Shown: in pieces, positions 24,289-28,722 of the stretch
Layout of the letters: each line of letters starts with the position of its first letter
How positions within the stretch are numbered: the first letter of the stretch is position 1
From: a virus
Direction: 5' to 3' (one strand)
DNA length: 28,722 bases
IMG/VR virus record: IMGVR_UViG_3300044568_002116
Span: 1-28,722 of that record
Notes under the pieces: generated by a model
What the model was told of the DNA's origin: nothing
Databases searched by the model: none
The model's input: only the letters and a program-made list of their open reading frames with translations
Position numbers and translations under genes: made by a program

Positions 24289-25466
24289 TGGAAGAACAAA
24301 AATATTACTTTAAAATATCTCCTGAAAACATTTACGGGGATCTTAGATTGGTTCAGTACACCGGTGGTACCGATGTATATGATACTACAGATCCTTGTTG
24401 CCCTATATTAACGGGGGAAACAAGTGTAACTGGTGTTGATAACATTGGAGTTTATACAGGTATGACTTATGTGTTGTCGGGTGGTACAAACGGTGATTCA
24501 CTTTTAACGGGATTAACTATATCATTATTATTTACTGAAACCGCAGTTGATATGGGGTATTATTCGGTTTTTGATGGTGCGGTTTTACAAAAAGATGTTA
24601 TTAATAATTTCTTGTTTTCTGGAACAACAGGTAGTCCTTATACGTATTCTTTTTATAATACTTCGGACACCGAATTTATAAAATTCTTATCGTTAGTAAC
24701 TTATGTTATTGATTGGGGTGATGGTTCACCACTAGCAACGATTACAAATACTTTACCAATTTCACATAACTACCCAACTTCAAATAGTGAATATACTGTA
24801 ACTATGACGGCTAATTCACCATGGGGGATTTCAAAAATAACAAAAACAATTACCACACCATTTGATAATGTGACCATCTCAAACCCTAATGGTACTGCAA
24901 CATTTACACCGGCTGGTGGTAATTGGACAGGAACATCATTCAATTATGATTACATTTTTAGTGGAGATTCAAATACAGACATAAATGATTTCTTCAGTTA
25001 CAATTATACAACCATACCATTTTTAATATCGGGATATACGGAATCAACTATAAATGATTTAGCTCAATATGGACCAAAGGATAATCTTTATGGTGGTAAA
25101 TTTAAGTTAGGTATTCAAATAACTGGAACTACAGGTAGTGTTGGTACTGTATGGGGGCCTGATCCAAATGGATTATATACCGCATATACAATAAATCAAA
25201 TTGATTATTTTGATTATGAAGATTTTACACTTTTTATGGTGTATTCATCGGGATTTACTCAAAATGATTTAATAATGACTGGATTAACTAAAAACGAAGC
25301 ATTAATAAATGTTATTGATCAACCTGAAGTTCAAAGTAATGTTTTTATTGAAAGAGGTAAAAACTCTGCCTTAGAATATATTGAAAGGATAGGTGAGGTT
25401 GATAATGTTGGGGACTTAGAAAAATACGGGTATGGATTTTTTAATGTTAAAAAAGACCTTAGTTAA
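24288..25466 (+). CDS. PKD-domain baseplate-region protein (392 aa)
   Basis: The start ATG overlaps the preceding stop (TAATG), a classical reinitiation arrangement. Residues about 140-190 form a PKD domain: YVIDWGDGSPLA, then ISHNYPTSNSEYTVTMTA, the WGDG plus H.Y....Y.V.. signature. PKD folds in virion proteins usually mediate protein or sugar contacts. The N-terminus has DPCCPI, a possible disulfide or metal site. The C-terminal 40 residues have a distinctive motif (VFIERGKNSALE, then GDLEKYGYGFFNV), possibly an interaction segment. Exact T4 equivalent unknown. Confidence 0.78.
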   Translation: MEEQKYYFKISPENIYGDLRLVQYTGGTDVYDTTDPCCPILTGETSVTGVDNIGVYTGMTYVLSGGTNGDSLLTGLTISLLFTETAVDMGYYSVFDGAVLQKDVINNFLFSGTTGSPYTYSFYNTSDTEFIKFLSLVTYVIDWGDGSPLATITNTLPISHNYPTSNSEYTVTMTANSPWGISKITKTITTPFDNVTISNPNGTATFTPAGGNWTGTSFNYDYIFSGDSNTDINDFFSYNYTTIPFLISGYTESTINDLAQYGPKDNLYGGKFKLGIQITGTTGSVGTVWGPDPNGLYTAYTINQIDYFDYEDFTLFMVYSSGFTQNDLIMTGLTKNEALINVIDQPEVQSNVFIERGKNSALEYIERIGEVDNVGDLEKYGYGFFNVKKDLS

Positions 25467-25467
25467 G

Positions 25468-25474
25468 TATTTAT
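25468..25474 (+). promoter_or_regulatory. TATTTAT element before the 301-aa protein gene
   Basis: TATTTATT begins one base after the stop codon of the PKD gene, in a 47-base gap. It is the sixth intergenic copy of this heptamer. No hairpin terminator is seen in the gap. Confidence 0.3.
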
Positions 25475-25513
25475 TAGGTAAGGAAAAATAAACTAAATAT
25501 AAATTAAATTCTT

Positions 25514-26419
25514 GTGGCTACAGGTAATTACGGAACAATAAGAAGTGCGGACGTTAGTCCTGATGACGTAGAGATCATCTTGAATTATACGCCATCAAGG
25601 GATGAAACAGATAACTTTGTTTTAACTAAATTAGATGCAAAATCTATTTTAAGACCATATTTTCACAATGCAACAACTGGTGGTAATTCAGGTGTTGAAA
25701 TTTTAGGTGGTTTATATAACTTAAAATTACCAGCTGATCAATTTAATAAATTGGGTATATATACATTGTATATTAGACCGGCAGAAATTAGAACTAAAAT
25801 AACGGATTGTGGTGTTCTATCTTCATTACCTAATGTTAAAGGTATTGTTATTGACTTAAATAATGTTCCATCACAATATAGAAATAAATTTGTTAATCAA
25901 GGTTTAATTGGTTTTAGAGTTGAATACTTAAATTCTGATGGAACTAAAATTCCTAATTTTTTTAGAATTATAACTTCATCATTTTATTGTGAACCTGTTA
26001 TACAAAATTTAACAAATACATCACAAAAGGCTATTAGATATAGATATGTGGAAAGTACATCAAACTTACTTTTCTGTACACTTTCACCATCATCTTCTCC
26101 AACTAATAAACCAAGTGCCACACCATTTATTGGACAACCTGATCAGAATATTATTATAACTAATACATTTTTTAATCCTATAACTACAGAAGTTGAAATC
26201 GTAGAACACGATATATCAACATTGGCAATTGCCCTTTATGGTAATCAAACCAAATCTATTGATGATGGTATTTACACAATCTATGATAGCGCTAATAACA
26301 TTTACAAACAATACAACTTATTTGAGGTACGTGATCAGTTTAATGAATTATTATATGAGGTTAGACAAGATAGAAATAACAATATTGATTTTAGTAAAAG
26401 TTTTAACAACATAGTATAA
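25514..26419 (+). CDS. Baseplate-region virion protein of unknown function (301 aa)
   Basis: The start is GTG (ATGNYG follows), the only non-ATG start I accept here; no better ATG lies nearby in frame. The protein is beta-rich in its first half (ILRPYFHNATTGGNSGVEIL, then LGIYTLYIRP and GIVIDLNNVP), then has a Ser/Pro/Thr linker near residues 193-206 (SPSSSPTNKPSATP) and a C-terminal domain with IYTIYDSANNIYKQYNLFEV. No known domain recognised. It ends one base before the next gene, so both are probably coexpressed. Confidence 0.72.
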   Translation: MATGNYGTIRSADVSPDDVEIILNYTPSRDETDNFVLTKLDAKSILRPYFHNATTGGNSGVEILGGLYNLKLPADQFNKLGIYTLYIRPAEIRTKITDCGVLSSLPNVKGIVIDLNNVPSQYRNKFVNQGLIGFRVEYLNSDGTKIPNFFRIITSSFYCEPVIQNLTNTSQKAIRYRYVESTSNLLFCTLSPSSSPTNKPSATPFIGQPDQNIIITNTFFNPITTEVEIVEHDISTLAIALYGNQTKSIDDGIYTIYDSANNIYKQYNLFEVRDQFNELLYEVRQDRNNNIDFSKSFNNIV

Positions 26420-26420
26420 A

Positions 26421-28722
26421 ATGGCGGTAAAAAAATATACGTGTCCACCTCAGTCTCCAAGCGGTCAAGGGACATTTTCTGACAACTTAGTTGGTTTACA
26501 ACTTGTTGATGGGGGAGGGTTTACACAAGCAAATTTTGAATTTACCACATCAATTACCGAAAAACAAAATAGAAACTTTTCAATAGGGTCATTTTCAGAA
26601 CCTATATCTTTAGATACGTTAAATATTGAAAGTGTTACCGAATCAAGAGTAATACAAGCGAATAACTTTAAAGTTTATCCTAATTTTGATTTATCTCAAG
26701 TTACTAACTTTACATTATATGGTTCTTTAGTTAAAAGAATCTCTACTTCTATTTTACATATTATTAATTTCTTTCCTGGTGCATTAGAAATTACATCAGT
26801 TTTACCAAATTATAGTACAAGTGAAACTGCTACAAACATTCTATATGATTCGGTTGAGGATGAAACAACATTTGATGTCTATATAAGTTCTTTAAGAAAC
26901 CCATTTGATATTGATTATAGTTCAAATGCCAATAGAAACTTTGAACTACTTGAAATTGAAGTCTCACCTTTAAGAAATTTTACGGTAAATTACCCAAAAT
27001 ATTCATTGTTTATAAATGGAGGTGAATATCCTTTTATATTCTATAGTCCTTCTAATAATACATCCACTACATTAAGTTTTGTTGTTAAAGGTAACCCATT
27101 CTCAGGTAATTCTATATCTTATGATTCGTTAGTTATTAGACCTAATGACATATACGTCAATAAAACATTCAATGAGGCAATGGATGAGGTTGAACAATTT
27201 TTGTTAAACAGGTCTATTACTCCGATATATACATCAACATTTACAGTTCCAAAAGAAAATGAAGATGGAACAATTTATTTAACAACCCAAGCAATCACAT
27301 TTCCTAAAAATGGTCAATGGAATTTAGATATATCATCATCAGCGTTTGATAACTATCTTACTACTTTAAATGAATTTGCAGCTAACTTAGATTTATATCG
27401 TACTAATTTAATATCACGTTTTTTAACAACAGGAGCTATTAAAGAATTTGATACTCCTGATCAAAAAATAGAGAAAGTATTACAGATATATGGTAGAAGT
27501 TTTGATGAAACAAAAAAGTTTATATCGGCATTATCAAACATGAATAATGTTAATTACAATATCAAAAATGATATACCGTCTCAGTTGTTAAAAAATTTAG
27601 CGATGACATTAGGGTGGGATCCAAATATCTCACCAATTACAAATGATCAATTGTTAGATTCTGTATTTAGCCCTGGAAGTAATAATTTTAGTGGTTTGTC
27701 GGTTGGTATGACACCTGAGGAACTTAACTACCAATATTATAGAAACTTAGTTTTAAATTCGGCATACCTTTTTAAATCTAAAGGTACAAGAAAATCTATT
27801 GAAATATTATTAAGATTAATTGGAGCTCCAGAAGCTTTAATTGAATTTAATGAATATATCTACATTGCGGATCAAAAAATAAATATTGAGGAGTTTAATG
27901 GTCAATACGCTCAATTATCAGGGGGAACATATACTCAACAATTACCTGTTTTAGATACAACGGATATATACTCAATACATGGGCAACAATTTACAGGATT
28001 TACAACAACAAGTATTATAAGTGATGTAAATGTTTACCCTGAAGATTACCCAATAGATGAGTTTGGTTATCCAATGATGCCAACAACAAGTGATTCCTAC
28101 TACTTCCAAATTGGAGGAGGTTGGTTTGAATCCACACCACAACATAGGATGCCGGAACAAGTAGATACTACGAATAGTGTTTTTACAGGTGCTAACCCTA
28201 ATTACCAAACGACATTATTACCATTTAACTATGGTGAAGAATATCTACAAAGATATAGAACTTTCCCTTATATGAATTTGGGTTATAAATTACGTAGAAT
28301 AGTTGATAATAAGAAAAGTTGGACAGATACTCAAACTGGTTTAAGAACTAATTTTGATGGAAACTTCAACGCATATTATCCTGTTAATAGTGATAAATTA
28401 GTTATAAATGTTAAGAATGTTGACATATTTATGAATCCGGCTCAAGGGTTGGTTTATGATGTGTGGACTATGTCAAGACAATATAATTACCCAATACCTA
28501 ATCAAGGGTTAAACTATGTTGAACCAACACGTTGTAATCCAACACCAAATACTCCATACCCGCAAAGGGGTGGAATTGATTGGACGGTAATCAGCCCAAA
28601 ACCAAAAGAAAAAACATTTTTTGAATTTGCTCAAACTTTTTGGCATAATACAATTAATGTTAGAAATAGACAATTTATTACCGATGGTAAGACAGGTGGG
28701 TACCCAACCCTTCAATCTATCT
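26421..28722 (+). CDS. Large baseplate protein with P2 gpI-like segment (3' partial)
   Basis: ATG at 26421 opens a frame without stop to the window end, 767 complete codons, so the gene is cut at its 3' end. The start follows the preceding stop by one base. The first ~250 residues are beta-rich. Residues about 310-430 are helical. Around 440-480 lies YLFKSKGTRKSIEILLRLIG, which matches the LxKxKGTKxxLxxLLxLxG pattern of tail protein I/gpI-type baseplate proteins, which attach the wedge to fibres. A long Tyr/Pro/Asn-rich part follows. Likely a baseplate periphery component; the exact equivalent is uncertain. Confidence 0.8.
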   Translation, partial: MAVKKYTCPPQSPSGQGTFSDNLVGLQLVDGGGFTQANFEFTTSITEKQNRNFSIGSFSEPISLDTLNIESVTESRVIQANNFKVYPNFDLSQVTNFTLYGSLVKRISTSILHIINFFPGALEITSVLPNYSTSETATNILYDSVEDETTFDVYISSLRNPFDIDYSSNANRNFELLEIEVSPLRNFTVNYPKYSLFINGGEYPFIFYSPSNNTSTTLSFVVKGNPFSGNSISYDSLVIRPNDIYVNKTFNEAMDEVEQFLLNRSITPIYTSTFTVPKENEDGTIYLTTQAITFPKNGQWNLDISSSAFDNYLTTLNEFAANLDLYRTNLISRFLTTGAIKEFDTPDQKIEKVLQIYGRSFDETKKFISALSNMNNVNYNIKNDIPSQLLKNLAMTLGWDPNISPITNDQLLDSVFSPGSNNFSGLSVGMTPEELNYQYYRNLVLNSAYLFKSKGTRKSIEILLRLIGAPEALIEFNEYIYIADQKINIEEFNGQYAQLSGGTYTQQLPVLDTTDIYSIHGQQFTGFTTTSIISDVNVYPEDYPIDEFGYPMMPTTSDSYYFQIGGGWFESTPQHRMPEQVDTTNSVFTGANPNYQTTLLPFNYGEEYLQRYRTFPYMNLGYKLRRIVDNKKSWTDTQTGLRTNFDGNFNAYYPVNSDKLVINVKNVDIFMNPAQGLVYDVWTMSRQYNYPIPNQGLNYVEPTRCNPTPNTPYPQRGGIDWTVISPKPKEKTFFEFAQTFWHNTINVRNRQFITDGKTGGYPTLQSI

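Noticed and set aside
27972-28715. Two antisense open frames near the window end
   Set aside because: Both lie inside the large + strand gene that runs from 26421 to the end; they are Trp/Cys-rich nonsense-like sequences with no start context.
1-28722. tRNA genes, CRISPR arrays, IS elements, att sites, diversity-generating retroelement
   Set aside because: The gaps between genes are too short for most of these, and no cloverleaf, spaced repeats, transposase, integrase or reverse transcriptase sequence was seen.

Overview
The window is a continuous, densely packed, single-strand (+) stretch of a tailed-phage genome. It looks like a distant T4-type myovirus of a Bacteroidota (flavobacteria-like) host. 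The T4-like assignment rests on recognisable gp32, UvsX, gp41-type helicase, gp25 and gp6 homologues. The host guess rests on four things: very AT-rich sequence, near-complete absence of Shine-Dalgarno sequences, a promoter that fits the Bacteroidota -33/-7 pattern, and a DUF5522-like gene of a kind I associate with that phylum. Nothing in the window names the host directly. No tRNA, CRISPR array, IS element or integrase was seen. No gene-free stretch exceeds about 115 bases.

Layout. (1) 2-6570, virion block: the 3' part of a giant baseplate-hub-like protein (5' end outside the window), a 74-residue unknown, and an Ala/Pro-rich, acidic, coiled-coil protein that may be processed in the capsid. 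A strong terminator follows at 6578-6612. (2) 6622-13868, replication and nucleotide block: promoter, gp32-like ssDNA-binding protein with its own terminator, a small conserved protein, UvsX-like recombinase, 5'-3' exonuclease/flap nuclease, a 149-residue unknown, DnaB/gp41-type helicase, B12-dependent class II ribonucleotide reductase, and a small Cys-rich DUF5522-like protein whose stop codon lies inside a terminator hairpin. (3) 13879 to the end, baseplate block: gp25, gp6, a 1821-residue giant protein with an internal membrane-spanning block at the position T4 uses for gp7, then four unassigned virion proteins (one with a PKD fold) and a large protein, cut by the window end, with a P2 gpI-like segment.

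How it fits together. The middle block supplies most of a recombination-dependent replication machine (ssDNA coating, strand exchange, primer/flap removal, unwinding) plus a self-contained dNTP source. The flanking blocks build the baseplate and its central hub. The gp32 gene sits alone between two terminators behind its own promoter, consistent with the need for it in stoichiometric amounts.

Most noteworthy: the giant membrane-segment baseplate protein with a Cys cluster; the helicase gene as the only one with a perfect Shine-Dalgarno; a recurrent TATTTAT element in most of the longer intergenic gaps; a gp32 that has lost its zinc ligands and ends in an SSB-like acidic tip; and the NrdJ/DUF5522 pair.
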